DNA of 64,000 nucleotides from positions 1 to 64,000 of the forward strand of contig CANOTP010000003.1 of NCBI GenBank assembly GCA_947570135.1, read 5' to 3'. Position 1 is the first letter of the stretch. Every line of letters begins with the position of its first letter. Shown piece after piece: positions 26,496 to 36,100 of this stretch. The notes beneath the pieces were generated by a model that saw only the letters and a list, made by a program, of their open reading frames with translations, was not told where the DNA came from and did not search any database. This DNA comes from an uncultured Candidatus Melainabacteria bacterium. GTDB lineage: Bacteria > Cyanobacteriota > Vampirovibrionia > Gastranaerophilales > Gastranaerophilaceae. A program made the position numbers and the translations under genes.

Positions 26496-26921
26496 TTATT
26501 TAGTTGTTAATTCAAAACAAAGGTTTTTTTCACTAATGTCAACATTTTCTAACGGGTATAAAATCATTTGATTGTATTTGTTAACTGAAGCATCAAAGTA
26601 ACAATCATTCCATTTCAATATCGGTTGATAAATGTTGAATAAAAGCGAATAAGGGATGAGTTCATCCGACAACTGCAATTCAAAAATACTATTTTCAACA
26701 TCTTCTTTGTCGTAACATCTGTTTAGCGTTGTTCCAACAAATAAATCAGTTAATAAATTGATGTCATCAAGATCTTGTAAATCACTGATTTCAAGTTTGT
26801 TCACCTGATGATTCATAATGTTTGAATTGTAGAGTCTTCCTAACACCAAAGGTTTTATTCCTAGTTCTTTCAAACCTTCGAAGCTACAAATTGTATCCAT
26901 AATATAATTTTTATCTGTCAT
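26496..26921 (-). CDS. Hypothetical element protein (141 aa)
   Basis: Unrecognised. Acidic, Leu-rich, soluble-looking protein with no signal peptide or obvious motif. Strong ribosome site AAAAGGAG 8 nt before the ATG. It sits upstream of the replication ATPase in the same direction, separated by a terminator hairpin, so it may belong to the replication/maintenance part of the element. Confidence 0.7.
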   Translation of the reverse strand: MTDKNYIMDTICSFEGLKELGIKPLVLGRLYNSNIMNHQVNKLEISDLQDLDDINLLTDLFVGTTLNRCYDKEDVENSIFELQLSDELIPYSLLFNIYQPILKWNDCYFDASVNKYNQMILYPLENVDISEKNLCFELTTK

Positions 26922-27019
26922 GTTTATTTTCTCCTTTTACGTTTTACTTAAACAAAAGCAGGATTGAAATTAGTCTTGCTTTTGCGTATATTGTTTTTGT
27001 GTGAGACATCATTTGATGT

Positions 27020-27121
27020 CTACGGGGCAAGATTTAAGGTTTTAGAAATGTGTTTGAAAAGAATTTCTAAAAGTAATTTTATTTCTTGCTCTTCTTTTTG
27101 AGTTAATACTACACTTTTCAT
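27020..27121 (-). CDS. Small ORF (33 aa) with strong ribosome site
   Basis: Starts at ATG 27121 behind GAGGAGG (7 nt spacing), reads MKSVVLTQKEEQEIKLLLEI and ends ...KTLNLAP. It is an amphipathic, mainly helical peptide. The stop codon lies at the edge of an AGACATC/GATGTCT hairpin. The ribosome site is among the best in the element, which is the main evidence. Could be a small regulator or a Cro-like fragment; unknown. Confidence 0.5.
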   Translation of the reverse strand: MKSVVLTQKEEQEIKLLLEILFKHISKTLNLAP

Positions 27122-27216
27122 GTAAAGCCTCCTCTATTGATTAGTTTTCTCATAGAAAAACTCCTACCTTTCTCCTGTCGTTGAGTGCTTTAATCAAAAT
27201 TGACAGGTTATTTTAA

Positions 27217-27720
27217 TTAAATGTCTGTTTTGTCATTCCAAAAACTCTCATTTCGTGCAATTTTGCACTTACTAAAGAAACCTTCATGTCCATATAAGGC
27301 AGTTCCAAGGTCATACATAAATGCATCGCCGTAATAATTGTATTTTCCTGCATATACAATTTCTAAATGTGATGCACTGTAATTCAGTGTTACCCTAAAA
27401 ACGTGTTCAAAAATTCGGAATTCAAAGTTTAAGTCGTCTAATGAATTCATAATTTTTTGAAATGCATTAGGCAATTCTAAGATGAAATTACCATGTTGAA
27501 GGCTCCAAAAACCTAACTTATCCTTTAAACTACACGTGATTAAAAGCATTAACCTTTTTTCTAAGTCTTCTAGTTTTGGAATGATGGAAAACGTCCCATC
27601 TTTTTTGTTGAATTTTGCGTATTTTGGAGCATTTTTGCATTTTTCCCAAATGTCCTCATTGCTTAGTCTGAACTCATCACCTTCTACTGTAATATCCATT
27701 TTTTCTTTCAGTTTATCCAT
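27217..27720 (-). CDS. Hypothetical element protein (167 aa)
   Basis: Unrecognised soluble protein, with an acidic N-terminus and aromatic-rich C-terminal half. Ribosome site AAAAGGAG 7 nt before the ATG. A row of TTGTAT repeats lies directly upstream (27741-27788), so it may be regulated through them or be a replication initiator acting on them; no initiator motif is visible, so this is only a positional guess. Confidence 0.65.
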   Translation of the reverse strand: MDKLKEKMDITVEGDEFRLSNEDIWEKCKNAPKYAKFNKKDGTFSIIPKLEDLEKRLMLLITCSLKDKLGFWSLQHGNFILELPNAFQKIMNSLDDLNFEFRIFEHVFRVTLNYSASHLEIVYAGKYNYYGDAFMYDLGTALYGHEGFFSKCKIARNESFWNDKTDI

Positions 27721-27740
27721 TTTTCTCTCCTTTTTTATAA

Positions 27741-27789
27741 TTGTATGATTTGTGTTGTATCAGTTGTATCCGTTGTATTCGGTTGTATT
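27741..27789. repeat. Iteron-like array of TTGTAT repeats
   Basis: GTTGTAT(C/T) begins at 27754, 27763, 27772 and 27782 (9, 9 and 10 nt apart), with another TTGTAT at 27741. Regularly spaced direct repeats just upstream of a gene suggest an operator or a replication origin with iterons. Confidence 0.5.
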
Positions 27790-28038
27790 CAGTTTTCAAT
27801 GTACGGCAAGCCTCGCAAACAGATAGATTATGTATCATACTGTTTGCTTGGTTTATTATTGCCCTGTAAGAAGATTTTTAGTTCTAAAAAAGGCTTTGTT
27901 ACTTACATATTAAAAGAGACATTAAATTCGTCAATACCTTTAGGCATTAAGGTATGCTAAAAAATGTAAGCAATTTTAATAGTCATAATTCGTTTACGTT
28001 TTTTGTTAAAACGCTTAATAAAGCTTAACAAAGTTGAA
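27790..28038. other. Intergenic region, no supported gene
   Basis: Contains a small hairpin ATACCTT-TAGGCATT-AAGGTAT near 27935-27956. A plus-strand open frame (27745-27960) crosses it, but half of it is the TTGTAT array and it has no ribosome site. Confidence 0.4.
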
Positions 28039-28374
28039 TTATAGATAATCCCGGCTGTTTTTGAATTCTAAAGCTAGGTTTTTGAAATTGTTTTCAAGCG
28101 CAATATATTTCTCAATGTTCTTTATATGAAAACGCATACCATCATAGTTAAAGTCTTTGCAAATGATTTCGTTTTCTATTAAGAACTGTGTGTCTTTTGT
28201 TATATTGGTTAGTTTCGTTTCCTCTAATAATTCGTCTCTTGTTAGTCCTTTATCGGGAGACTTAAATTGTGCGCGCAATATTTTCCAAATTGATGGTCTT
28301 GATAAAAATTTGGCAACTTCACACATTTCATTGATTTCTTCATCTGTCATTTCTAGTAAATTTACGTTAAACAT
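28039..28374 (-). CDS. Winged-helix-like small regulator (111 aa)
   Basis: Probably DNA-binding. The middle section (FLSRPSIWKILRAQFKSPDK then LTRDELLEETKLTNITKDTQFLIENEIICKDF) has the helix pattern of a winged helix, and the C-terminal helix could dimerise. AAAGGA lies before ATG 28374. Located between the replication genes and the restriction operon, it is a candidate regulator of either; target unknown. Confidence 0.6.
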   Translation of the reverse strand: MFNVNLLEMTDEEINEMCEVAKFLSRPSIWKILRAQFKSPDKGLTRDELLEETKLTNITKDTQFLIENEIICKDFNYDGMRFHIKNIEKYIALENNFKNLALEFKNSRDYL

Positions 28375-28630
28375 ATAACCGTCCTTTCTTTTGTGTACAA
28401 AGGAATTCCTCTAAAAGATTATTTTTGCTAGTTAGATACTGATTTTAAGCTATTTTGTATAGAAAATTGTGACAAAATAGAAAAATTTTCAAAAATACCT
28501 AGAAAAGTTTTCTAAAAAGTGAGCATAATTGAAACTTTTTATTTGCTATGATTTTAATTTTTTGAATAAAATTTCAGTTAAATGAGAAAAAATCTTTCAA
28601 ATTTTATCAAAACTAAGATTTTTAGAACAA
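28375..28630. other. AT-rich noncoding stretch
   Basis: About 255 nt between the small regulator and the hsdR terminator. Repeated T-rich/A-rich runs (AAAATAGAAAAATTTTC, TAGAAAAGTTTTCTA) with short inverted repeats; no gene or clear promoter seen. Confidence 0.4.
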
Positions 28631-28664
28631 AAAACATGCCTGTAGAAAAATGCAGGCATGTTTT
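28631..28664 (-). terminator. Terminator of the hsd operon
   Basis: Stem AAAACATGCCTG / CAGGCATGTTTT with a 10-nt loop; T-run on the minus strand 17 nt past the hsdR stop. Confidence 0.85.
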
Positions 28665-28680
28665 ATTTAATGATACCAAA

Positions 28681-31600
28681 TTAAATTCCAAAATATTTTT
28701 CAAAGAAGCTGGTAAGTTTTTCAATGATTATTTGTTTTTTCTCTTGTCGATTATTTTTACTACTTCCAAATCTTCTTACTGGTGGCAAGATTTTGTCTAT
28801 ATCCGTGCCAGTTGTTTTTAACATTCCATCTCTAAAAGAATTGTCAATGAATTTTTTAGTTTCTTCTGGTTTTAAGTTTTCTTCTACAATAATATTGTTC
28901 AAATCAGATTCTTTTTGTTTTGCGACGTGTTCTTTCCAGTCTTCATCTACTTTTGTATTCGTGTTAATTGTAGCAATGAATGATTCGATAAGTTCTTTTT
29001 TGCTTCTTAATTCTGGGCTTGCACCTATTGCTTTATTAATATCAATTAGAATTTCTTTATCTTTGCAGTTTGATTTATGGTACTTAAGCACCAACAACAA
29101 GATATAATCAATATTAATCTCAACTTGTTTAATAAGTTCCATTTCAAAAACAATATCATCATTAATGTTTTCTTTATCGTCTTTTATTCCAGGTCTTAAT
29201 TCGTTGTATAGGTCGATATACATGCTTTGATAATCTTGCAAGTCTCTGTCTGTTATTTTGTTATCACCAATAAAATCATCAAATGCTGATAAAATATTTC
29301 TTGCTTTTAACAGCGCACCAAACAATTTAATAAAATCTTTTTGTGCCTCTTCTCCTATTATTTGCGTTCCTAGAGGATATTTTTCTTTAATTTCGGTAAT
29401 TATTTCTACATAACCAGCGTGATGTCCTTTTTCATCATCATAACCATTGTAATAATCCTCAAATTTTTTCAGTAAAACAATGCCGCTAGCATTTTTATCA
29501 CCAAATAATGCAACAGCTTTTTCGGTAGCTTCTTGTAGATCTCTAAAACAGATAATATTACCAAATTTTTTAACTGAATTTAGTATTCTGTTTGTCCTTG
29601 AAAAAGCTTGAATTAGACCATGATATTTTAAGTTTTTATCAACCCAAAGAGTATTTAATGTTGTTGCATCAAACCCTGTTAAAAACATATTAACAACAAT
29701 AAGAAGGTCTAATTCTCTATTTTTCATCCTCAATGAGACATCTTTGTAGTAATTTTGGAATTTATCAGGCGACGTGTCATAGTTGGTACTAAACATTTTA
29801 TTGTAATCAGAAATCGCCTTATCCAAAAAATCTCTTGATGAATCATCTAAACCTTCAGTATTTTCAGGATTTTCCTCCTCTAAAATATCTGTATCATCAT
29901 TAGCACCAAAACTATATATTAAACCAACTTTTAATGCATTTTCAGGATTTGCTTCCATTTGACGTTGAAATTCGTTATAATATGCCTTTGCTGTTTCTAT
30001 TGAAGAAACTGCAAAAATAGAGTTAAAGCCTAAAAGTTTTCGCTTTTGTTTGATTTCTTCAACTGAACCTCTTACTTTCGCAGACGCTACATCTTGAATG
30101 TTTGTTAGTTGGCTGAATTGGTAATGACCATCAATTCTATTTGTTTTTTGATTAAAATGCTCCAAAATATATTCAACAATATTTTTTATTCGTTTTGGAT
30201 CATTTAACGCTTTTTCTGTATCAATAGCTTTTACAGATTTATCTCTTATTCCTTCTTTCTTTTTGATTGTATCAACATAAGCAATTCTAAATGGTAGAAC
30301 ATTATTGTCATTAATTGCATCAACGATGGTATAAGAGTGTAATGGTAAAACCTTTTTCTTTTCATTATTAATTTCGCCACCAAACACATCTGGAGTAGTT
30401 TTTAGATTAGGACATCCTCCACTATTAGCATTAACAGAGAATATAGGAGTCCCAGTAAAACCGTAGATATAATAATTTTTAAAGCTTTTAGTAATAGCTT
30501 TATGCATATCTCCAAATTGAGAACGATGGCATTCATCAAAAATAATTACAACGTGTTTGTTAAAAACCTCGTGTTCTTTGTATTTAGAGATGAAATTGCT
30601 TAATTTTTGAATTGTGGTAATGATTATTTTTGAGTCAGGTGATTTCAGTTGTTTTTCTAAAACTTTTGTTGTTGCATTTGAATCAGCTGAGCCTTTTTCA
30701 AAACGATCATATTCTTTCATTGTTTGATAGTCTAAATCTTTTCTATCTACAACGAATAAAACTTTATCAATGCAAGATAAATCTTTTGCTAATTGAGCAG
30801 TTTTGAAAGAAGTTAATGTTTTACCACTTCCTGTAGTGTGCCAAATATATCCACCCGCATCTTTACTACCATAATATTTATAGTTATTTGCAATACCAAT
30901 TTTGTTTAAAATTCTCTCACAAGCAACTATTTGATAAGGTCGCATTACTAAAAGTAAATCTTCAGATGTAAAGACACAATACTTGGTTAGAATATTTAAT
31001 ATTGTATGTTTGGAGAAAAATGTTTTAGTAAAATCAACTAAATCCAAAATAACTTTGTTATTTGCATCTGCCCAATATGAAGTAAATTCAAAACTATTAG
31101 ATGTTTTCTTTGATTTGTTTTTACCTGCACTTTGCTCTTTTATATGACTTGTTCTTGTTGTGTTTGAATAATATTTAGTATGTGTTCCATTAGAAATTAC
31201 AAAAATTTGAACATATTCGTATAATCCACATGAAGCCCAAAAACTATCTCTTTGATATCTTTTTATCTGGTTAAAAGCTTCTCTAATTGCGACACCACGT
31301 CTTTTGAGCTCAATATGAACCAAAGGAAACCCATTGACTAAAATAGTAACATCATATCTATTTGGATGATTTCCATCTTCTGTTTCGTACTGATTAATAA
31401 CTTGAAGACTATTGTTATGAATATTGTCTTTATCTATTAATCTGATATTTTTTGTTAAACCATCATCTTTATTTAAAATCTGAATATGATCAGTCTGAAT
31501 TTTTCTTGTTTTCTCAACTATGCCGTCGTTAGAAGATGCTATGTTATTTTTGAAAAATCTATCCCATTCTTCATCTGAAAAAGAAAACTCGTTAAGTCTT

Positions 31601-31806
31601 TCTAATTGTAATCTTAGATTCTTTATCAAATCCTCTTCGTTATTTATTGTTAAATATTCATAACTCAAGGCAGATAACAACCCAATAAATTCTTTTTCTA
31701 ACTCAGCTTCGCTTTGGTATGCTGTTGCAACTTTTTCTTCTGGTGTGTATTCTGCAACAACTGTGCTTTGGTTTGTACTGGCAACGATATTATAACTACT
31801 TGTCAT
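28681..31806 (-). CDS. hsdR: Type I restriction enzyme, R subunit
   Basis: Motor and nuclease subunit of a type I restriction enzyme, 1041 aa (normal length). Nuclease motif YDVTILVNGFPLVHIELKRRG (D..E.K, about 150-170), SF2 helicase Walker A IWHTTGSGKTLTSF, DEAD-like DECHRSQFG, motif III GFTGTPIF and later motifs ending TGFDATTLNTLWVDK. Sequence style is that of the EcoR124I (type IC) group. Its ATG shares a base with the hsdS stop (TAATG), so it is the last, coupled gene of the operon. Confidence 0.96.
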   Translation of the reverse strand: MTSSYNIVASTNQSTVVAEYTPEEKVATAYQSEAELEKEFIGLLSALSYEYLTINNEEDLIKNLRLQLERLNEFSFSDEEWDRFFKNNIASSNDGIVEKTRKIQTDHIQILNKDDGLTKNIRLIDKDNIHNNSLQVINQYETEDGNHPNRYDVTILVNGFPLVHIELKRRGVAIREAFNQIKRYQRDSFWASCGLYEYVQIFVISNGTHTKYYSNTTRTSHIKEQSAGKNKSKKTSNSFEFTSYWADANNKVILDLVDFTKTFFSKHTILNILTKYCVFTSEDLLLVMRPYQIVACERILNKIGIANNYKYYGSKDAGGYIWHTTGSGKTLTSFKTAQLAKDLSCIDKVLFVVDRKDLDYQTMKEYDRFEKGSADSNATTKVLEKQLKSPDSKIIITTIQKLSNFISKYKEHEVFNKHVVIIFDECHRSQFGDMHKAITKSFKNYYIYGFTGTPIFSVNANSGGCPNLKTTPDVFGGEINNEKKKVLPLHSYTIVDAINDNNVLPFRIAYVDTIKKKEGIRDKSVKAIDTEKALNDPKRIKNIVEYILEHFNQKTNRIDGHYQFSQLTNIQDVASAKVRGSVEEIKQKRKLLGFNSIFAVSSIETAKAYYNEFQRQMEANPENALKVGLIYSFGANDDTDILEEENPENTEGLDDSSRDFLDKAISDYNKMFSTNYDTSPDKFQNYYKDVSLRMKNRELDLLIVVNMFLTGFDATTLNTLWVDKNLKYHGLIQAFSRTNRILNSVKKFGNIICFRDLQEATEKAVALFGDKNASGIVLLKKFEDYYNGYDDEKGHHAGYVEIITEIKEKYPLGTQIIGEEAQKDFIKLFGALLKARNILSAFDDFIGDNKITDRDLQDYQSMYIDLYNELRPGIKDDKENINDDIVFEMELIKQVEINIDYILLLVLKYHKSNCKDKEILIDINKAIGASPELRSKKELIESFIATINTNTKVDEDWKEHVAKQKESDLNNIIVEENLKPEETKKFIDNSFRDGMLKTTGTDIDKILPPVRRFGSSKNNRQEKKQIIIEKLTSFFEKYFGI

Positions 31807-33029
31807 TAGGCTGTTTTCTCCTTAAAGGTTAAGAGTTTATCTCTGTAGTATTCATATTGTTTTTGACGAGCTTCAATCTCTGCTGGAAGCCCTATTGATA
31901 TGTCATTACATAAAGCATCAAATCTGTCTAAGATAGATACTATGCGTTCTTGTTCTTCTAATGGTGGAATAGGGACAAGATAATTGTTAATCATCTTGAG
32001 ATTAAGTCCACCCCTTGTTCCATCTCCAGACGAAACCTGTCTTAGTTGTTGATACTGTGATTTAAGATAATGAAATAAATAATAACTATTTACTGTATTA
32101 TCTGTAATAATAGAACATAGTGATTGATTAGTACACAATTCAATTTGAGTAATAGCAACAGTACCTCGTGTCTTTCCTTGTCCTGCTAAAGCGATTACGA
32201 CAGAATGTGGAGGTACTAATTTTGTACTACAATTATCATAGCCTAATTTAGTTATCATTTTATCTGTTTCATATACTTTACCTTTATTGACTTCTCCAGA
32301 ACTCATCCAAGGTATAGTACCATTATCCCAATATTCTGGATTGGATGTTGATGGAGTAGCTCCAGCATAACATTTTGCGAAATTTTCTATTTTGACCATT
32401 GGGACACTATCATCAAATGTTAGCAGTTCATCTCTATAATACTCATACTGTTTCTTTCTAGCTGTAAGCTCTGCTGTAAGCTCTGCTGTAAGCTCTGTGA
32501 AATTGTCCAAAATACGGACAATTTCACACTGCACCTCCAACGGAGGTACAGGAATTTTAAATTTAGAAAACTCTTCTTTGGTAATAGTTTTAAGGGTACT
32601 ACCTCTTGCATGTTCTTTTTCAACATCGAATTTTGCTTTAAGTTGATAAGCAAAGTATTTCTTATTAATTTTGTCTATTTTAAAACTTTCAAATATTGCT
32701 AGCGTTCTATCAACATAAGAATCATATTGAGTAATCGCAACTCTACCAATAGTACCTTGTAGTGTTACAAGTACTGTCCCTTTAGGTACAAATACACTTT
32801 TGGGTTGAGCTAAAACAGAAATTGTTTGTTTTGTTTCATCTACCAACTCAAAGGTTTCTTTAACATCGGCAACTTGAACAAAAGGCATAGCACCTTCTCC
32901 ACCATACCAATTTGCTTGTCCGTATGGTTGAGGAAAAGAACCTCTTCTGTAATTAGCAATTTCATCAAGCGTTTTATATTCAACACCATTTGGACAAAGT
33001 TGTTTTATTAATTCTTCTAATTTACTCAT
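31806..33029 (-). CDS. hsdS: Type I restriction system specificity subunit
   Basis: 407-residue DNA-recognition subunit with two target-recognition domains (about 1-180 and 215-385), each ending in a conserved helix (IPVPPLEVQCEIVRILD and IPIPPLEEQERIVSILD). The central spacer contains a TAELTAELTA array encoded by three perfect 12-bp repeats, like EcoR124I. Start ATG 33029 overlaps the previous stop by 8 nt (ATGAGTAA); the longer frame from 33038 is less likely. It pairs with HsdM to methylate and HsdR to cut. Confidence 0.95.
   Translation of the reverse strand: MSKLEELIKQLCPNGVEYKTLDEIANYRRGSFPQPYGQANWYGGEGAMPFVQVADVKETFELVDETKQTISVLAQPKSVFVPKGTVLVTLQGTIGRVAITQYDSYVDRTLAIFESFKIDKINKKYFAYQLKAKFDVEKEHARGSTLKTITKEEFSKFKIPVPPLEVQCEIVRILDNFTELTAELTAELTARKKQYEYYRDELLTFDDSVPMVKIENFAKCYAGATPSTSNPEYWDNGTIPWMSSGEVNKGKVYETDKMITKLGYDNCSTKLVPPHSVVIALAGQGKTRGTVAITQIELCTNQSLCSIITDNTVNSYYLFHYLKSQYQQLRQVSSGDGTRGGLNLKMINNYLVPIPPLEEQERIVSILDRFDALCNDISIGLPAEIEARQKQYEYYRDKLLTFKEKTA
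32461..32496 (-). repeat. Three perfect 12-bp tandem repeats in hsdS
   Basis: Plus-strand unit GCTGTAAGCTCT three times in a row, coding ELTA-ELTA-ELTA in the spacer of HsdS. In EcoR124I/EcoR124II gain or loss of one such unit changes the gap between the two half-sites recognised. Confidence 0.9.
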
Positions 33030-33903
33030 TATTTGCACCTATACCACTATAACTACAACCAAAGCCAATTTTAGTCAATGCTTCTCGAATTTCCTTATTG
33101 TTTCTTATTTCTTCTTTTTGCCTGTTTATATTATCTAGAATTCCTTTAACTAAGCGTCTTAATTCTGGATAATACTCAAGAGCTTCTTGTTCCGATGCGT
33201 TTCCATGTGCTATGTTGCTTAATTTCTTAAATAAATTATATCCATCTTGTTTATATAAATCGGGTATAATTGCACATTTTTCATCAACTGTAGAAAGTAC
33301 CTCAATAAAAGGCTTTAGGTTGCCATTTGCTTTATATATTTGCAAACCTTCAAGATTACCTAGTTCCTTCGTTATACTTTCAAATATCGTTCTTAGATAT
33401 ATTACGGAACCAGCTCCCAACTTTTCTCTATAAGCATAATCCGCTTTTGCAAACCATTCAGCATATATATCAGATGTTTCATAAAAGAATTTAATATCTT
33501 CAGGAACTTTGAAATTATATTTCAAAATCCGAACACTAGGTTTATCGGAAAAGATGTTATCAGCTTCGATCAAAAACCATGCCTGAATTGTTCTCTGGCA
33601 ATTTTTACAACTATTACAATCAATGCACTCTAATATACAATCGATACTTAATATTCTATTATTTACAACAAGACAATGTTGTATAGTAGATTTATAAGTT
33701 ACATTGTCATTTTTAGCAACACAAAAAAAGTGTAATATCAGCGTTCCTATATCTAGTTCAATTATCGAACCATTTTCAACAGCTTCTCTATACTCGTCAG
33801 CAATATCTTCTTCTGGGTCATAATACTTATCTCTATCTATTAAAGACTCTACTTGTCTAGATGTATTATTTTCATATTCTGATAATATTGTACTAAGACG
33901 CAT
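33022..33903 (-). CDS. DUF4145/HEPN-like protein inside the hsd operon
   Basis: 293 aa, role unknown. The C-terminal half (AEWFAKADYAYREKLGAGSV, IYLRTIFESITKEL, then LFKKLSNIAHGNASEQEALE and ELRRLVKGIL) has the helical plan of DUF4145 proteins, which are HEPN-related and often sit in restriction or phage-defence loci. The N-terminal half has a Cys cluster CIDCNSCKNC that may bind zinc. It overlaps the genes on both sides (11 and 8 nt), so it is a built-in member of the operon. It could modulate the restriction enzyme or be a separate defence effector. Confidence 0.65.
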   Translation of the reverse strand: MRLSTILSEYENNTSRQVESLIDRDKYYDPEEDIADEYREAVENGSIIELDIGTLILHFFCVAKNDNVTYKSTIQHCLVVNNRILSIDCILECIDCNSCKNCQRTIQAWFLIEADNIFSDKPSVRILKYNFKVPEDIKFFYETSDIYAEWFAKADYAYREKLGAGSVIYLRTIFESITKELGNLEGLQIYKANGNLKPFIEVLSTVDEKCAIIPDLYKQDGYNLFKKLSNIAHGNASEQEALEYYPELRRLVKGILDNINRQKEEIRNNKEIREALTKIGFGCSYSGIGANNE

Positions 33904-34429
33904 ATTGTTCCACCTCTATATCTTTCAATAGGTCATTATGGAACTCTACTTGTTGTTGAATCACTTGCTTATGTAAGGACAATAGTTTACTTCTTGTTTT
34001 AGCAAGCTCTAATCTATTGCAAAATCCTTTATCTTCCAGTTTTTCATGAGCTTTTCTATCTAATGAAGCTCTGTCATCAAGCATCAAATCGCCTTCATCA
34101 GTTAATGCCATAAATGAATGACAAATTGCATTTCTTAAACTTTCTAATGTCATTTCCGATAATGTACCATCCTTATTCATAACTTTGGCAAACATTGAAT
34201 TGACATCCAATTTGGGAATATTGCAGTTTTCACTAGGCGTTTCAAGTTGAGACTTAGTAATATAAGGAACTAACAAATACATCGCAAGCAATTCCCTTAC
34301 ACCTTTAATATTAAGAGGATTCCCACCCATAAGAAGACTAATAGCTATATTAGACATTGTTATAGCGTGGTTATTATAACTTGTTATGTTTTCTAGTTCT
34401 TCTTTATGCACAATTTTACTAAGCCTCAA
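33893..34429 (-). CDS. HEPN-like protein with an Rx4H motif, inside the hsd operon
   Basis: 178-residue helical protein. [13 protein letters not shown] at about 97-109 gives R-N-A-I-C-H, the Rx4-6H signature of HEPN ribonucleases. Starts 11 nt inside the hsdM end and overlaps the next gene by 11 nt, so translation is coupled to hsdM. HEPN proteins in defence loci cut RNA when triggered (PrrC, itself embedded in a type I system, is the classic case), but this protein lacks PrrC's ATPase part. Whether it is active is an inference from one motif. Confidence 0.6.
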   Translation of the reverse strand: MRLSKIVHKEELENITSYNNHAITMSNIAISLLMGGNPLNIKGVRELLAMYLLVPYITKSQLETPSENCNIPKLDVNSMFAKVMNKDGTLSEMTLESLRNAICHSFMALTDEGDLMLDDRASLDRKAHEKLEDKGFCNRLELAKTRSKLLSLHKQVIQQQVEFHNDLLKDIEVEQYAS

Positions 34430-35981
34430 TTTCTGCTACAATCTTGTCAATTTCAGCCCTTAGTTGAGCTTCTCGTTCGACAATTCTAGCTATTTCTTTA
34501 TTTAATTCAGTTATATCAATAACCTCTCTTGTGTCTTCTTGCTCCACATAAGTTGATACAGACAAGTTGTATTCTTCTTCTGCAATTCTTGTATTAGGAA
34601 TAAGCGCAGAAACATAATCTTTGTTTTCTCGCTTAGTAAAAGTATCGATTATTGATGCAACATTTGCCTCAGAAAGCTTATTACTATTAGTTATTTTGAC
34701 AAATTCTTTGCTAGCATCAATAAATAATGTAGAATTATCTTTTTTAGATTTTTTCAATACCATAATACAAGTAGCAATAGATGTGCCAAAAAATAAGTTA
34801 TCTGGAAGCTGAATTACACAATCAACATAGTTATTATCAATTAAATATTTACGAATTTTTTGTTCTGCACCACTTCTATACATAATTCCAGGAAAACAAA
34901 CTATTGCAGCTGTGCCGTTAGATGCTAACCAAGATAGTGAATGCATAATAAATGCCATATCAGCTTTTGATTTTGGAGCTAAAACCCCTGCAGGAGAAAA
35001 TCTCGGATCGTTAATTAAGATAGGATTGTCATCACCTTCCCATTTAATAGAATATGGGGGGTTAGAAACGATAGCCTCGAAAGGCTCATCATCCCAATGT
35101 GCAGGAGTTTTTAAAGTATCGCCATGAGCAATATCAAATTTTTCATAACCAATATTATGTAAAAACATATTAATTCTACATAGGTTATAAGTTGTAATGT
35201 TGATTTCTTGTCCAAAGAAACCATTTCTAATATTTTCTTTACCTAAAATTTTAGCGAATTTGAGTAGCAATGAGCCTGAACCACATGCAGGGTCATATAC
35301 TTTATTTACTGAATCTTTTCCGACCAATGTTATTTTTGTTAAAAGTTCCGAAACTTCTTGGGGAGTAAAGAATTCACCACCTGATTTACCAGCATTTCCT
35401 GCATACATACCCATTAAATATTCATACGCATCGCCAAATAAATCTATAGTGTTATCGCTATCTTTTAAATTCATACTAGCAATACCGTTCATGAGTTTTA
35501 CTAAACGTTCATTGCGTTCTTTAACAGTACCACCAAGTTTTTTACTATTAACATCTATATCATCAAACAAACCTTTAAAATCAGCTTCACTATCAGTACC
35601 AAGAGCCGAATTTTCAATATTTCTAAAGATTTTTTCTAAGGTTTCATTTAAGTTTTTGTCTTCAGAAGCTTTTGCTTGAATGGTTGAAAACAATTCACTT
35701 GGTAAAATGAAAAATCCTTTTGTTTGTACTAATTCTTCTCTAGCAGATTCCGCTTCTTCGTCAGTTAATTGCGCATAATCGAAATTAGATGCACCACCTT
35801 CATTTTCGCCTTCATTAATATAGTTTCTTAAGTTCTCAGAAATGTATCGATAAAACAACATGCCTAAAACATATTGTTTAAAATCCCATCCATCAACAGA
35901 ACCTCTTAAATCATCTGCAATACTCCATATTGTTCTATGAAGCTCAGCTCTCTCCTGCTCTTTCTTATTATCTATTGCCAT
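34419..35981 (-). CDS. hsdM: Type I restriction system methyltransferase subunit
   Basis: Adenine-N6 methyltransferase, 520 aa. N-terminal helical domain ([16 protein letters not shown]), SAM-binding motif [21 protein letters not shown], catalytic motif [12 protein letters not shown], and [11 protein letters not shown] before them, as in type IC HsdM. A C-terminal coiled coil contacts HsdS. ATG 35981 with GAGGGA 6 nt upstream is preferred to TTG 35993. First gene of a five-gene operon hsdM-HEPN-DUF4145-hsdS-hsdR in which every junction overlaps. Confidence 0.96.
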   Translation of the reverse strand: MAIDNKKEQERAELHRTIWSIADDLRGSVDGWDFKQYVLGMLFYRYISENLRNYINEGENEGGASNFDYAQLTDEEAESAREELVQTKGFFILPSELFSTIQAKASEDKNLNETLEKIFRNIENSALGTDSEADFKGLFDDIDVNSKKLGGTVKERNERLVKLMNGIASMNLKDSDNTIDLFGDAYEYLMGMYAGNAGKSGGEFFTPQEVSELLTKITLVGKDSVNKVYDPACGSGSLLLKFAKILGKENIRNGFFGQEINITTYNLCRINMFLHNIGYEKFDIAHGDTLKTPAHWDDEPFEAIVSNPPYSIKWEGDDNPILINDPRFSPAGVLAPKSKADMAFIMHSLSWLASNGTAAIVCFPGIMYRSGAEQKIRKYLIDNNYVDCVIQLPDNLFFGTSIATCIMVLKKSKKDNSTLFIDASKEFVKITNSNKLSEANVASIIDTFTKRENKDYVSALIPNTRIAEEEYNLSVSTYVEQEDTREVIDITELNKEIARIVEREAQLRAEIDKIVAEIEA

Positions 35982-36007
35982 AATATCCCTCAAACTATAA
36001 CCTTGAA

Positions 36008-36037
36008 ATTATAGCAAAACAAAGTAGGCATGTCCAA
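36008..36037 (-). promoter_or_regulatory. Promoter of the hsd operon
   Basis: On the minus strand TTGGAC, 18-nt spacer, TGCTATAAT (extended -10). Leader of about 20 nt before hsdM with its ribosome site. Confidence 0.7.
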
Positions 36038-36100
36038 ATGTTAAGATATACGAGACTCTATCTCATTTTGTGGTATTATGTAGAAAATAAAGGAGTGGCT

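Noticed and set aside
27745-27960. Plus-strand open frame of 71 codons
   Set aside because: No ribosome site; its first third is the TTGTAT repeat array read as codons and the rest has no protein-like pattern.
35197-35679. 160-codon open frame on the plus strand
   Set aside because: Lies fully antisense inside hsdM, whose motifs are unambiguous.
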